Part shown: positions 26,801-34,939 of the stretch, piece after piece
Numbering within the stretch: the stretch's first letter is position 1
How the letters are laid out: every line of letters begins with the position of its first letter
DNA from: Nitrogeniibacter mangrovi
Lineage (GTDB): Bacteria; Pseudomonadota; Gammaproteobacteria; Burkholderiales; Rhodocyclaceae
Assembly (NCBI RefSeq): GCF_010983895.1
Contig: NZ_CP048836.1
Location: 3,472,001-3,536,000, forward strand
DNA length: 64,000 nucleotides
Direction of reading: 5' to 3'
Notes under the pieces: model-generated
Told to the model about the DNA's origin: nothing
The model's input: only the letters and a program-made list of their open reading frames with translations
Database searches by the model: none
Translations under genes and position numbers: made by a program

Positions 26801-27702
26801 GCCAGGACCAGCGTCTGCCCGGCCCCGACCGGCGCCAGATGGTCGGGCGCGGCGATCACGCGGCGATAGCGCCCCGCCGACGGATCGACCAGTTCGACCC
26901 GGTAGCGATCCTTCCAGCCGGCAAGCACCGAATCGATCCACTCCTGATAGCGGACGCCGACCGCGACGATGCCATTGACCTTTTCAAGCGAGTTGAAGCC
27001 CACCGCCCGAGGTATCCCGTGTGACTCGATCGGCATCACCAGCAGGGCGACGAGCGCATCCGGCGCCCCCGGTCCCGCGGCGAACGGCGCCGACAGCACC
27101 GGGCCATCGACCGCCAGCGCGTGGAGCACGGCATCGCGACCGGCCGGCGTTTCGATCAGATTGCTGCCCACCAGGCCGCCGAGACGCGACACGTCGGGCG
27201 AAAAATACTGAATCGGAAAGCTCAGGCCGTGGTCGAAGCCGGAGATCTGCGCCGGGCGACCGTAGAGGGCCTGGATGTTGGCCTCCCATTCGGCGCGCTG
27301 GTGCCGTTCGACACGCGGCGCGAAGACGATGCCCAGCGCACCGCGCGCGGTGATCTTGTCGATCCCCGCAATGCCGACGAAACGCAGCCACTCGTCATAG
27401 GACACCTGATCCGAAGCGGAAAACAGGCCCGCCATGGCCTTGGCCTCGCCCTCGTAGTCCCGCATACGCGAGCGCAGCATGTCGGCCAGGTGGTGGACAT
27501 CCTCGGCCATCACGCGCGCCCGGTGCGCCTGCTCCATCTGGCCGAGCCAGTGACTGATGGCAGCGGTCGTCAGCAGCCCGAGCACACCCACCGCGCATCC
27601 CACGAGGACGACGGTATTGAAGAGCCGACTACGGATCGGCGTGCGGGGGTCGATCACGCCGCCAGACGGCGGCATGTCGGTGCTGAGGCCGGGATTCGCC
27701 AT
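23893..27702 (-). CDS. Membrane sensor histidine kinase with CHASE and five PAS domains
   Basis: A 1269-residue kinase. There is a transmembrane helix at ~25-45, a periplasmic CHASE-type sensor (~75-300, with FVGIAGIDKITARGALGIVFAPR), and a second helix near 330. Five PAS-like repeats run from ~365 to ~1010 (GIWEWQ, YPLLIKT, GMAMISK, DIMIQFD and AFIWVAD mark them). A coiled stretch leads to the HisKA domain with NMSHELRSPMHA, which retains the phospho-accepting His, and a HATPase domain (NLIANAVKFSPVG, DQGPGIP, GTGLGLAIC). It has no receiver of its own; the coupled REC-HATPase gene is the likely target. A TTG at 27723 is an alternative start; the ATG at 27702 is preferred. The signal is unknown. 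Confidence 0.9.
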   Translation of the reverse strand: MANPGLSTDMPPSGGVIDPRTPIRSRLFNTVVLVGCAVGVLGLLTTAAISHWLGQMEQAHRARVMAEDVHHLADMLRSRMRDYEGEAKAMAGLFSASDQVSYDEWLRFVGIAGIDKITARGALGIVFAPRVERHQRAEWEANIQALYGRPAQISGFDHGLSFPIQYFSPDVSRLGGLVGSNLIETPAGRDAVLHALAVDGPVLSAPFAAGPGAPDALVALLVMPIESHGIPRAVGFNSLEKVNGIVAVGVRYQEWIDSVLAGWKDRYRVELVDPSAGRYRRVIAAPDHLAPVGAGQTLVLAGRRLQLRFYDVVKAGTPLVETATRAAGSLLSVMLAWLTMVQLAGRFRAEDAAQRIGSELAESERRFALALSATSDGIWEWQTAGGRLFLSARGYDIVFGREAAAGYVSLRAVLRQLPGTERSVLISAVRAHLKQRAPLDVELVRTDARGHPQTLRVRGQAQWDELGYVDRLAGAVTEITALRERERDLERTQCFYARVLEVFPYPLLIKTREQRYIFANQAACDFIGASREALLNGEVGDLLPGQMAPHRVHDDEVIGSGLAVSHEFHVRTHDGREGDVIISKAAFTDPDGEPVVVVVISNVTALRRAEEALRHSLAELDGLFRNSSLGMAMISKAGQIRRVNAAFARIVGRDENDLVGRFYRELTPARFHKLDREKTVDALCSGHVSAYERAFFRPDGSEVPVVLTGALVHDDDGEQGLWTVVEDISERKRAEAALRRMNATNKSMLDAVPDIMIQFDEALHFTAFRASEGESMRIDPARVLGKPLSRIISRQRFEKVAPVFHEVMAERRMRVVEYSARNARGEMQHYEARIAPVATGGVLVLLRDITERQQREAALRESESRFRLMADAAPAFIWVADEVMMITYVNRYGRELTGLGLDRLRGTGWLGSLHPDDHDRVAETVRAACEQRTPFEFECRVRRPDGSYVWLMLVGALRHGEQGEFAGFIGCGTDVTEVHHAHRELRRHRDHLAELVAEQTADLMQAKEAAERASDAKTLFLTNMSHELRSPMHAVLSYARLGEDKSGSADPERIRGYFQRIRTSGDRLLALLNDLLDLSRLEARKMTLERQPLALHEVVDEVMHEFEALCVARRVRLGWLTDTPVPRVAADPVRMGQVVRNLIANAVKFSPVGGAVSVAIEPGTMVRPDGAGRAVDAVCLSVSDQGPGIPADERQVVFDKFVQSSKTRTGAGGTGLGLAICKEIVEAHGGSIHAQDADGGGACFVVKLPLDRVPQTTRAREEQEEGKDG

Positions 27703-27778
27703 GCGGCGATATCGGCCCGGCAAGCGAAAACTTGAGGTTTCGTCACGGTCGCGCGCGGCCCCTCGGGCTCAATCGCGC

Positions 27779-28003
27779 TCAGCTGCAGCCGATGCCGTCC
27801 TTGACGCCCAGCCGGCGCAGGATGGTCTCGAGCGGGCAGATGCGGGTGAAGCCGCTCTGGAACAGATTGGCGCCGACGAAGGCGGTGAACCACAGGAAGT
27901 ACTTGCTCACGAACAGCGGCGAGCCGTCCACCCCGAGCGCCAGCGAGATGAGCACGAAGGCGCCGGCGAAAATGCGAACGAACTGATTGACGGTCAGCGT
28001 CAT
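27779..28003 (-). CDS. DUF2892 small membrane protein
   Basis: A 74-residue protein with one or two hydrophobic segments (RIFAGAFVLISLALGV and FLWFTAFVGANLFQSGF), followed by CPLETILRRLGVKDGIGCS. This is the DUF2892/YgaP-tail type, often attached to or beside rhodanese and sulfide-responsive genes. The start overlaps the stop of the RND pump gene (ATGA at 28000-28003), so it is translated with the pump. The function is unknown; the link to sulfur stress is family knowledge, not seen here. Confidence 0.8.
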   Translation of the reverse strand: MTLTVNQFVRIFAGAFVLISLALGVDGSPLFVSKYFLWFTAFVGANLFQSGFTRICPLETILRRLGVKDGIGCS

Positions 28004-31000
28004 GCGATCACTCCTTCCTTGATGTCGGCCACCCGCTTGCGCATGGCCGCGTAGTAGAGCACCGGGATCACCACCAGGGTGAGCACGGTGGAGACGAAAA
28101 TGCCGAAGATGAGGCTGATGGCCAGGCCGTTGAAGATCGGATCGTCGAGTATGAACACCGCGCCGATCATGGCCGCCAGCGCGGTCAGCCCGATGGGCTT
28201 GGCCCGCACCGCCGCCGAATGCACCACCGCCTGGGCGAAATCGACGCCGTCGCGCACCTGGTGGTTGATGAAATCCACCAGCAGGATGGAGTTGCGCACG
28301 ATGATGCCCGCCAGCGCGATCATGCCGATCATCGAGGTGGCGGTGAATTGCGAGCCGAGCAGCGCATGGCCGGGCATCACGCCGATGATGGTGAGCGGGA
28401 TCGGCGCCATGATGATGAGCGGCACCAGGTAGCTCTTGAACTGGGCCACCACCAGCAGGTAGATCAGGATCAGCCCCACCGCGTAGGCGATGCCCATGTC
28501 GCGGAAGGTCTCGTAGGTGATCTGCCACTCACCGTCCCACTTGATGCTGTAGCCGGTGTAGGGATCGTGCGGCGGCTGGATGAACCATTCACCCAGCGTG
28601 CCGCCCAGGTGCGTGCCCACCAGCGGCAGATCGAGCAGGCGCGAACGGATGTCGAACATGCCGTACAGGGGCGAGTCGATGGCGCCGCCCATGTCGGCGG
28701 TCACGTACACCACCGGCAGCAGATCCTTGTGGTAGATGACCTGCTCGCGCTCGGTGGGCGCCACCGTCACCAGCTCCGAGACCGGCAGCAGGGTGCCGTC
28801 GCGGGCGCGCACCTTGAGCTGGAGCAGATGGTCGATGGACGACTGGCGCGCGGCCGGCAGCTGGATGCGCACCGGCACCTCGTACTTGTTCTCGTGGCCG
28901 TGCACCGGGGTCACGTTCTCGCCCTCGAGCCCCAGGCGCATCACGTCCACGATGTCGGCCTGGGCGACGCCCATGAGGGCCGCCTTGGCCTGGTTCACCC
29001 GCAGCACGAGCTTCTCGGCGACCTCGTCGATGGTGTCGTCGGCGGCGATGATGTCGGGGGTCGCCTCGAAGGTGTCACGCACCTTCTGCGCCACCGCCAG
29101 CTGCCCCGCGTAATCCGGGCCGTACACCTCCGCCACGATGGGCGAGAGCACCGGCGGGCCGGGCGGCACTTCGACCACCTTGGCGTTGCCGCCGTGGGCC
29201 CTGGCGATGGCCATGATGCGATCGCGCATCTCGATGGCGATCTCGTGGCTCTGCTCGTCGCGGTGGTGCTTGTCGATCAGGTTCACCTGCAGGTCGCCCT
29301 GCTCCGGCGCGCTGCGCAGGTAGTACTGGCGCACCAGGCCGTTGAAGTTGATGGGGCTGGCGGTACCGGCGTAGGCCTGCCAGTTGTCCACGTACTTGGA
29401 GCGCGAGACGTACTCGCCGATCTCCAGCAGCACCTGGGCGGTGTCCTCGAGCGGTGTGCCCACCGGCATGTCGAGCACCACCTGGTATTCGGACTTGTTG
29501 TCCAACGGCAGCATCTTGAGCACCACCAGCTTGACCACCGCCAGCGACACCGAGCCGGCGATCAGCGCCAGGATCAGCAGCCACAGCAGGGCGCGGTTGC
29601 GGCCGCCGCGCCGCTCGTCGAGCATCGGCCCCATGAGGCGGCCGAAGAAGCCGGACAGGCGCCGCGTCATGGCGTCCTCGCCGCCTTCGTGGCCGTGGCC
29701 GGCGCGCGACAGGAAGCGGTTCGCCAGCCACGGCGTGACCATGAAGGCCACCAGCAGGGAGATGAACATGCCCATCGAGGCGTTGATGGGGATGGGGCTC
29801 ATGTACGGCCCCATGAGGCCGGTCACGAAGGCCATCGGCAGCAGCGCCGCGATCACCGTGAAGGTGGCCAGGATGGTCGGCCCGCCGACTTCGTCCACCG
29901 CCCCGGGGATGAGCTGCCACAGGGGTTTGTCGGGTTCGAGGGTGTGATGGCGGTGGATGTTCTCCACCACCACGATGGCATCGTCCACGAGGATGCCGAT
30001 GGAGAAGATGAGGGCGAACAGGCTCACCCGGTTGAGGGTGAAGCCCCACGCCCAGGAGGCGAACAGGGTGGCGGCCAGGGTGAGCGTGACCGCGATGCCG
30101 ACGATGATCGCCTCGCGCCAGCCGAGGGTGAGCAGCACCAGCACCACCACCGCGCTGGTGGCGAACACCAGCTTGCCGATGAGCTTGCTGGCCTTGTCGT
30201 TGGCGGTCTTGCCGTAGTTGCGGGTGACGGTCACGTGGGCACCGTCGGGGATGACCGTGCCTTCCAGGCTCTGCATGCGCGCGATGAGCGCGTCGGCCAC
30301 GTCGGAGGCGTTGGCGCCCGGCTTCTTCGACACCGCCAGGGTCACCGCCGGGTAGACCCCGGGGGTGGCGCCGCCGGCATGGCCGGCGCCGGTGCCGAAC
30401 CACACGTAGCGCTCGGGCTGGTCGGGGCCGTCCTCCACCGTGGCCACGTCGCCCATGAACACCGGTTTGCCGTCGGTGACGCCGACCACCAGGTCGCGCA
30501 CGTCGCGCGCGGAGCTGATGTAGGTGCCGGTCTGCACCAGCACCTCGGCGTTGTCGCGCACCAGCCGGCCGGCCGGCTGCGAGGCGTTGGACACCTGCAG
30601 CGCCGCCTTCAGGTCGGCGGCGGTGACGCCATGGGCGTTCATGCGCGCGGTATCGAGCAACACCCGGATCACATGGCCCGGGCCGCCGATGGTGGTCACG
30701 TCGCGGGTGCCGTCGATGCGTTTGAGCTCGATCTCGGCGGCGCGCGAGACCTGCTGCATGTCGAAGCCGGCGCGCTCAGGATCGTCGGTCCACAGGGTGA
30801 AGCTGACGATGGGCACGTCGTCGATGCCCTTGGGCTTGACGATCGGCTGCAGCACACCGAGTTGCGGGCTGAGCCAGTCGCGATGCGACTCGAGGGTGTC
30901 GTAGAGCTTCACCAGGGCGTCCTGGTTCTTCACCCCGACCTCGAACTGCACGGTGATGATCGCCATGCCCGGGCGCGACACCGAGTAGGTGTGCTCGACC

Positions 31001-31257
31001 CCGGCGATGCGCGAGAGCACCTGCTCGGCCGGCGTGGACACGATCGCCTCCACGTCGCGCGCCGAGGCGCCCGGCCACGGCACCAGCACGTTGGCCATGG
31101 TCACGTCGATCTGCGGCTCTTCTTCCTTGGGCGTGATGAGCGTGGCGAAGATGCCCATGAGCAGCAGCACCAGCGCCAGCAGCGGGGTGATCGCGTTGCG
31201 GTCGAAGGCGGACGCCAGACGCCCGGAGATGCCGAGCTTTCGTTCCGTCGCAGCCAT
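28000..31257 (-). CDS. RND-superfamily efflux pump (AcrB/HAE-type)
   Basis: A 1085-residue inner-membrane transporter with the internal twofold repeat of RND pumps. The proton-relay aspartates are in helix 4 (GILVDDAIVVVENI). The porter entry region includes VEAIVSTPAEQVLSRIAGVE. The second half repeats the pattern (ALAGIIVRNSILLVDFI). It lies 4 bases from the adaptor gene stop and overlaps the DUF2892 gene, forming an adaptor-pump-small protein operon without an outer-membrane channel gene. Substrate unknown; it resembles poorly characterised HAE-type pumps rather than the metal-exporting CusA group. Confidence 0.88.
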   Translation of the reverse strand: MAATERKLGISGRLASAFDRNAITPLLALVLLLMGIFATLITPKEEEPQIDVTMANVLVPWPGASARDVEAIVSTPAEQVLSRIAGVEHTYSVSRPGMAIITVQFEVGVKNQDALVKLYDTLESHRDWLSPQLGVLQPIVKPKGIDDVPIVSFTLWTDDPERAGFDMQQVSRAAEIELKRIDGTRDVTTIGGPGHVIRVLLDTARMNAHGVTAADLKAALQVSNASQPAGRLVRDNAEVLVQTGTYISSARDVRDLVVGVTDGKPVFMGDVATVEDGPDQPERYVWFGTGAGHAGGATPGVYPAVTLAVSKKPGANASDVADALIARMQSLEGTVIPDGAHVTVTRNYGKTANDKASKLIGKLVFATSAVVVLVLLTLGWREAIIVGIAVTLTLAATLFASWAWGFTLNRVSLFALIFSIGILVDDAIVVVENIHRHHTLEPDKPLWQLIPGAVDEVGGPTILATFTVIAALLPMAFVTGLMGPYMSPIPINASMGMFISLLVAFMVTPWLANRFLSRAGHGHEGGEDAMTRRLSGFFGRLMGPMLDERRGGRNRALLWLLILALIAGSVSLAVVKLVVLKMLPLDNKSEYQVVLDMPVGTPLEDTAQVLLEIGEYVSRSKYVDNWQAYAGTASPINFNGLVRQYYLRSAPEQGDLQVNLIDKHHRDEQSHEIAIEMRDRIMAIARAHGGNAKVVEVPPGPPVLSPIVAEVYGPDYAGQLAVAQKVRDTFEATPDIIAADDTIDEVAEKLVLRVNQAKAALMGVAQADIVDVMRLGLEGENVTPVHGHENKYEVPVRIQLPAARQSSIDHLLQLKVRARDGTLLPVSELVTVAPTEREQVIYHKDLLPVVYVTADMGGAIDSPLYGMFDIRSRLLDLPLVGTHLGGTLGEWFIQPPHDPYTGYSIKWDGEWQITYETFRDMGIAYAVGLILIYLLVVAQFKSYLVPLIIMAPIPLTIIGVMPGHALLGSQFTATSMIGMIALAGIIVRNSILLVDFINHQVRDGVDFAQAVVHSAAVRAKPIGLTALAAMIGAVFILDDPIFNGLAISLIFGIFVSTVLTLVVIPVLYYAAMRKRVADIKEGVIA

Positions 31258-31261
31258 GGGC

Positions 31262-32293
31262 TCAGTCCGCCGTCGGGGCTTTGAGGGTCAGGCTGGCGCG
31301 GATCGGATCGAGCGCCACCTGCTCGCCGTCCTTGAGCCCGGCGAGCACCTCGATGCGCCCGTCGGCCACGCTCTCGCCCGGGCGGATCTGGCGCAGGTGG
31401 AAGCCGTCCCCGGTCTTCACATAGACCGCGGTGATCTCGCCCCGGCGCAGCACCGCCGAGGCCGGGATCGTCACCCGTGCCGACTCACCCACGAACAGAT
31501 GCATGCGCGCGAACTGGCCGGGCACGAGGCCTTTGGTCGCCGCCGGCACGGTCGCGCGCACCTCGACCGTGAAGGTGCGCGGATCGGCCGCCGGCAGCAC
31601 CGTGACCCGCTCCGCCGCCACCTTCAGGTTCAGCGCCGGCACCTCCAACTGCGCCCGCAGCTGGCCATTGCCGGCACGGCCGATCACCGACAGCGGCACC
31701 TGGGCCACCACCCGCATCGCCCCCGGCGCATACACGTCGATGAGCGCCCGCCCCGGCTGCGCCATGTCACCGGCGTCCACATGGCGCACCGCGACGATGC
31801 CGTCGAAGGGCGCCGTGATGGTGGTGAAGTCGCGCGCCACCACGGCCTGGCCGCGGCCGGCCTGGGCCGCCTTGAGGCTGGCCTCCGCCGCGCGCAGCGC
31901 CGCCTGCGCCTGATCCACATGGGCCTGGCTGACGAACTTCTGGTTGAACAGGGCCTGGGTGCGTTCCCATTCGGCCCGCGCGTTGGCATAGGCCGCCTGG
32001 GCCCGCGCCACGTTGGCCACCGCCGCGGCCACCGACTGGTTGGCCTCGGCGGCATCCACGCGCATGAGCACCTGCCCCCGGCGCACCGTGTCACCGGCAT
32101 CGACCGGGGTGGCGAGGATGCGCCCCTGCACCTGGGCGGCGACGGTGGCGCTGGTCACGGCCTCGACGACGCCCTCGGCCACATGCTGGCTCGCCACCGG
32201 TGCGCGCTCGACCGGCGCGGTGGCGACCGGTTCGGCATGGACAGGGAACGCCACGACGGCGATCAGGAGGAGGAAGGTCTGGCGGATTTTCAT
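31262..32293 (-). CDS. RND efflux periplasmic adaptor (membrane fusion protein)
   Basis: A 343-residue adaptor with an N-terminal signal peptide (MKIRQTFLLLIAVVAFPVHA). It has a lipoyl-like half (VQGRILATPVDAGDTVRRGQ), a coiled hairpin (~90-160, Ala/Gln-rich), and beta-barrel and membrane-proximal regions. It links the inner-membrane pump to an outer channel that is not encoded nearby. The ATG at 32293 has no Shine-Dalgarno sequence; AT-rich sequence with a palindrome lies just upstream, so a leaderless or very short 5' leader is possible. Confidence 0.88.
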   Translation of the reverse strand: MKIRQTFLLLIAVVAFPVHAEPVATAPVERAPVASQHVAEGVVEAVTSATVAAQVQGRILATPVDAGDTVRRGQVLMRVDAAEANQSVAAAVANVARAQAAYANARAEWERTQALFNQKFVSQAHVDQAQAALRAAEASLKAAQAGRGQAVVARDFTTITAPFDGIVAVRHVDAGDMAQPGRALIDVYAPGAMRVVAQVPLSVIGRAGNGQLRAQLEVPALNLKVAAERVTVLPAADPRTFTVEVRATVPAATKGLVPGQFARMHLFVGESARVTIPASAVLRRGEITAVYVKTGDGFHLRQIRPGESVADGRIEVLAGLKDGEQVALDPIRASLTLKAPTAD

Positions 32294-32301
32294 GTTTATT
32301 A

Positions 32302-32317
32302 GTATATGCTTATATAC
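32302..32317 (-). promoter_or_regulatory. AT-rich palindromic operator before the efflux operon
   Basis: GTATAT-GCTT-ATATAC is a perfect 6-4-6 palindrome centred about 17 bases upstream of the adaptor start, inside an AT-rich island (32287-32325) that contrasts with the GC-rich surroundings. Its form resembles ArsR/SmtB-family operators. No such regulator gene lies next to it, so the binding protein is unknown. Confidence 0.55.
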
Positions 32318-32395
32318 AAGGATATCAAGCGCTATCTGCGCTTGTCTTGCCACCCGCAGTGCGCCCGCGCACCCACCCCGCGCGCGGCGATCCAC

Positions 32396-33316
32396 TCAGG
32401 CGCGAAAGCGCGGCCGGGGGGTCGCCTCCGCCTCGATGCGGCGGCCGCCGTCAGCGAACACGAGTGCTGGAAAAGCCAGCTGCCGCGCCAGCGCGATGCC
32501 GCGCCCGTTCAGGCGGACCGGATCGTCGGGCATCTCCTGGAAACGGGTCCAGTCGAAGCCCTCGCCCTGATCCTCGATGACGAAGCGCACGGCGTCGGCT
32601 TCGACGCTCACCGCCAGTTGCGCCACGCGGTGACGAAACGCCGCGGCGCCCTGGCGACGATCGATTTCCTCGCGCCAGCACCCCGACTGCATCAGCTGCT
32701 GCTTGGCCTCGAACCCCAGCCCGAGATTGCCGTGCTCCACCGCGTTGACGAGCAGTTCGGCGAGCGCGATGCGCACCAGGTCGGGCTCGGCGCACAAGCG
32801 GGCGACGGCGCGTGCGAGTGCCGCGGCTTCGTCCACCGTGCGGAAGCGGAACACCCCCTGGCCGAGCAACGCCAGGCTGGTCTCCATGTCGGCGGCCTGC
32901 TCGGCCAGCTGCACCCGCTCGCGGGACTGACGCAACGCCGCGCGCACCATGGCGGAGAGCGCCTCGATGCGGAAGGGTTTGGTCAGATAGAAATCGGCGC
33001 CCGCCTCGATGCCCTCGGCCACCTGGACCGGATCGGCGACGGCGGTCTGGAGAATCACCGGCAGGTGCGCCAGCGTCGGCGAGGCGCGGATATGGCGCAG
33101 GATCGCCATGCCGTCGGGCGCCTGCATGCGCCGGTCCAGGATCACCAGATCGAACTCGCAACGGGCATCGTCGAGCAGGCGCAGCGCGGCGCGTCCGTCC
33201 TGCAGGGCGGTCACCTCATAGGCTTCACCGAGCACCTCGGAGACGAGTTCGAGACTGAACGGCTCCTCGTCCACGGCGAGGATGCGGGCGCGCAGCGCCG
33301 TGGGATGCGGCATCAT
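32396..33316 (-). CDS. Response regulator with RsbW-type HATPase domain (paralogue)
   Basis: A 306-residue paralogue of the protein at 22985. The receiver covers ~10-128 (VDEEP in place of VDDEP, phospho-acceptor D in LVILDRRM, K in LTKPFR). The GHKL domain has ELLVNAVEHGNL, IEDQGEGFDW and NGRGIALARQLA. The start overlaps the stop of the upstream kinase-like gene (ATGA at 33313-33316), the same coupling as in the first module. Output is probably a protein kinase or anti-sigma activity, inferred from the domain. Its partner kinase lacks the usual histidine. Confidence 0.85.
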   Translation of the reverse strand: MMPHPTALRARILAVDEEPFSLELVSEVLGEAYEVTALQDGRAALRLLDDARCEFDLVILDRRMQAPDGMAILRHIRASPTLAHLPVILQTAVADPVQVAEGIEAGADFYLTKPFRIEALSAMVRAALRQSRERVQLAEQAADMETSLALLGQGVFRFRTVDEAAALARAVARLCAEPDLVRIALAELLVNAVEHGNLGLGFEAKQQLMQSGCWREEIDRRQGAAAFRHRVAQLAVSVEADAVRFVIEDQGEGFDWTRFQEMPDDPVRLNGRGIALARQLAFPALVFADGGRRIEAEATPRPRFRA

Positions 33317-34383
33317 CCGGGCGCCTCCGCGGACACGGAGCCCGCCCGGCGCAGACCGGGCAACCACACGCGGAACACCGCCCCGCCCGCCGCCCGGTTG
33401 CCGGCCTCGATGCGGCCGCCGAAAATCTCGACGTGCTGACGGCAGATCGACAGCCCGAGGCCGCCGACCGGAACCGCCATCGACCCAGTCGCGCCGTCCC
33501 GACCATAGGCACCGAAGAGTCGTTCCGGCACCTCCTCGGCCAGACCGGTCCCCTGGTCGGCCACCTCGAGGACCACGTCACCTGCGCCATCGGGCGCCTC
33601 ATGCAGGCGAATGTCGATCCGCGCGCCGACCGGAGAAAACTTCACCGCGTTGGAAAACAGGTGCTCGGCCACCTCACGCAGACGCGCTTGGTCGGCATGC
33701 ACAGGCGTCAGATCCGGCGCCACGTCCATGGACACCGACAGACGTTTGGCACGCAGCAGGGCATCGCCACGCGCAACCACCTCTCGGCACACCGCCGCCC
33801 AGTCGACCGGCCCCAGCGCGACGGGTCCGCCTGTCCGGGTGGCGCTGGGCAGATCGCACAGTTCGGTGACCATCGTCAGCATGTGCTGCGCGCTGCGATC
33901 GATGCGCGAGAAATAGACATGTTCACGCGCCGCCTTGCCGGTCGCCGCACACCCCAGCTGCGCATAGCCGCCGATCGCATGCAGGGGGCCGCGCAACTCG
34001 AGCGCCAGGCCGGCGAGAAAGTCCGCTTGCGCGCATCGGGCGCGCTCAGCCGCCTCCTTGGCCAGCAGCAGGTCCACCGTCTGCTCGGCCACCAGCTCGG
34101 CCAGGTCACCGCGATGGCGCGCCAGCTCGCGTTCCTGCGCCTGGATGCGGCTCTCCAGGCGGTTCGCCCGGGTGCGTTCGCGTCGCCACCGGGCCCCGAC
34201 GCCGATCGCGACCATCGCCAGGATCACGCAGGCGAGCAGGGCGCCGGCGAGCGCCGTCGGCGCACTCGGGGACGCCCCCGCCGCCCGCACCTCGATCATG
34301 GGATAGACCGCGAGCACCGCCACGACCGCCCTGAGCCGACACGTGCACACGCCACGGGATGTCCATGCTGGACCCAATGCCAC
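33313..34383 (-). CDS. Histidine-kinase-like protein lacking the phospho-acceptor histidine
   Basis: A 356-residue protein with one or two N-terminal hydrophobic segments (~18-30 and ~43-62), a coiled linker and a HisKA-HATPase core. The H-box reads FLAGLALELRGPLHA, with Leu (codon CTC at 34000-34002) where the histidine should be; the similar kinase at 23893 has FLTNMSHELRSPMHA. The ATP-binding half keeps its N-box (HLFSNAVKFSPVG), DQGTGLAE and GGLGLSIC. It may bind ATP without autophosphorylating in the normal way, or may regulate a partner. The GTG start follows GGAGG by 4 bases; an ATG at 34299 is an alternative. Confidence 0.82.
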   Translation of the reverse strand: MALGPAWTSRGVCTCRLRAVVAVLAVYPMIEVRAAGASPSAPTALAGALLACVILAMVAIGVGARWRRERTRANRLESRIQAQERELARHRGDLAELVAEQTVDLLLAKEAAERARCAQADFLAGLALELRGPLHAIGGYAQLGCAATGKAAREHVYFSRIDRSAQHMLTMVTELCDLPSATRTGGPVALGPVDWAAVCREVVARGDALLRAKRLSVSMDVAPDLTPVHADQARLREVAEHLFSNAVKFSPVGARIDIRLHEAPDGAGDVVLEVADQGTGLAEEVPERLFGAYGRDGATGSMAVPVGGLGLSICRQHVEIFGGRIEAGNRAAGGAVFRVWLPGLRRAGSVSAEAPG

Positions 34384-34501
34384 AATACCTCCGCCGCTGG
34401 AACCGGGCCTCGGCCCGATGCCTCCTCAACGGCGGGGATCCCCTCCACTTGAGTGTGACGTATTTCACACCGCCGGCAACGGCCGGCGTATGCCTGAAGG
34501 A

Positions 34502-34894
34502 TCAGGGCGCAATGGCGTAACGGGCGATCGCTTCGACCACACCCTCGGCTTCCCCGGCGGCGGTCGCGAGCGACAACCCGACGGCGGGATGGCGTTCGGC
34601 CGCCCGACCGACCGCCAGCGGCACATCACGCTTGAGGTGCCCGCCCTGGGCGAGAAACACCGGCACGATGCGAATCGAGCGCACCCCACGCGCCACCAGG
34701 TCGTCCACCGCCTCGTCCAAGGTGGGCCGCATGAACTCCATGAAGGCCAGGCTGACCGGACATGCCGGGTCGAGCGCGGCGATCCGCGCCGCAATGCGCT
34801 GCATCGGCCCCGCCCACTCGGGGTCGCGGGCGCCATGGCCAAAAAGAATGATGCCGTGCCTGTCGGCGCTGCTCTGTGCTGTCACGATTCGCAT
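34502..34894 (-). CDS. cbiX: CbiX-type sirohydrochlorin chelatase
   Basis: A 130-residue short CbiX-family chelatase, which inserts Co or Fe into sirohydrochlorin. The metal-site His is in ILFGHGARDPEW and a second is in FLAQGGHLKRDV, as in the homodimeric short CbiX proteins. In a bacterium that makes NirB, Fe insertion to give siroheme is a plausible role; cobalt insertion for cobalamin is the alternative. It stands alone, 45 bases from the divergent M23 peptidase gene, which is not obviously related. Confidence 0.85.
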   Translation of the reverse strand: MRIVTAQSSADRHGIILFGHGARDPEWAGPMQRIAARIAALDPACPVSLAFMEFMRPTLDEAVDDLVARGVRSIRIVPVFLAQGGHLKRDVPLAVGRAAERHPAVGLSLATAAGEAEGVVEAIARYAIAP

Positions 34895-34939
34895 TCCCGT
34901 GTGCGTCCGCCGGCCCGGTTGGGCCCGCTTGGTTATCAT

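Noticed and set aside
23857-27024. A 1055-codon open frame on the + strand
   Set aside because: It lies antisense to the CHASE/PAS kinase, whose domains are unmistakable. Composition again indicates a shadow frame.
28219-31284. A 1021-codon open frame on the + strand opposite the RND pump
   Set aside because: Antisense shadow of a complete RND transporter; no domain recognisable.
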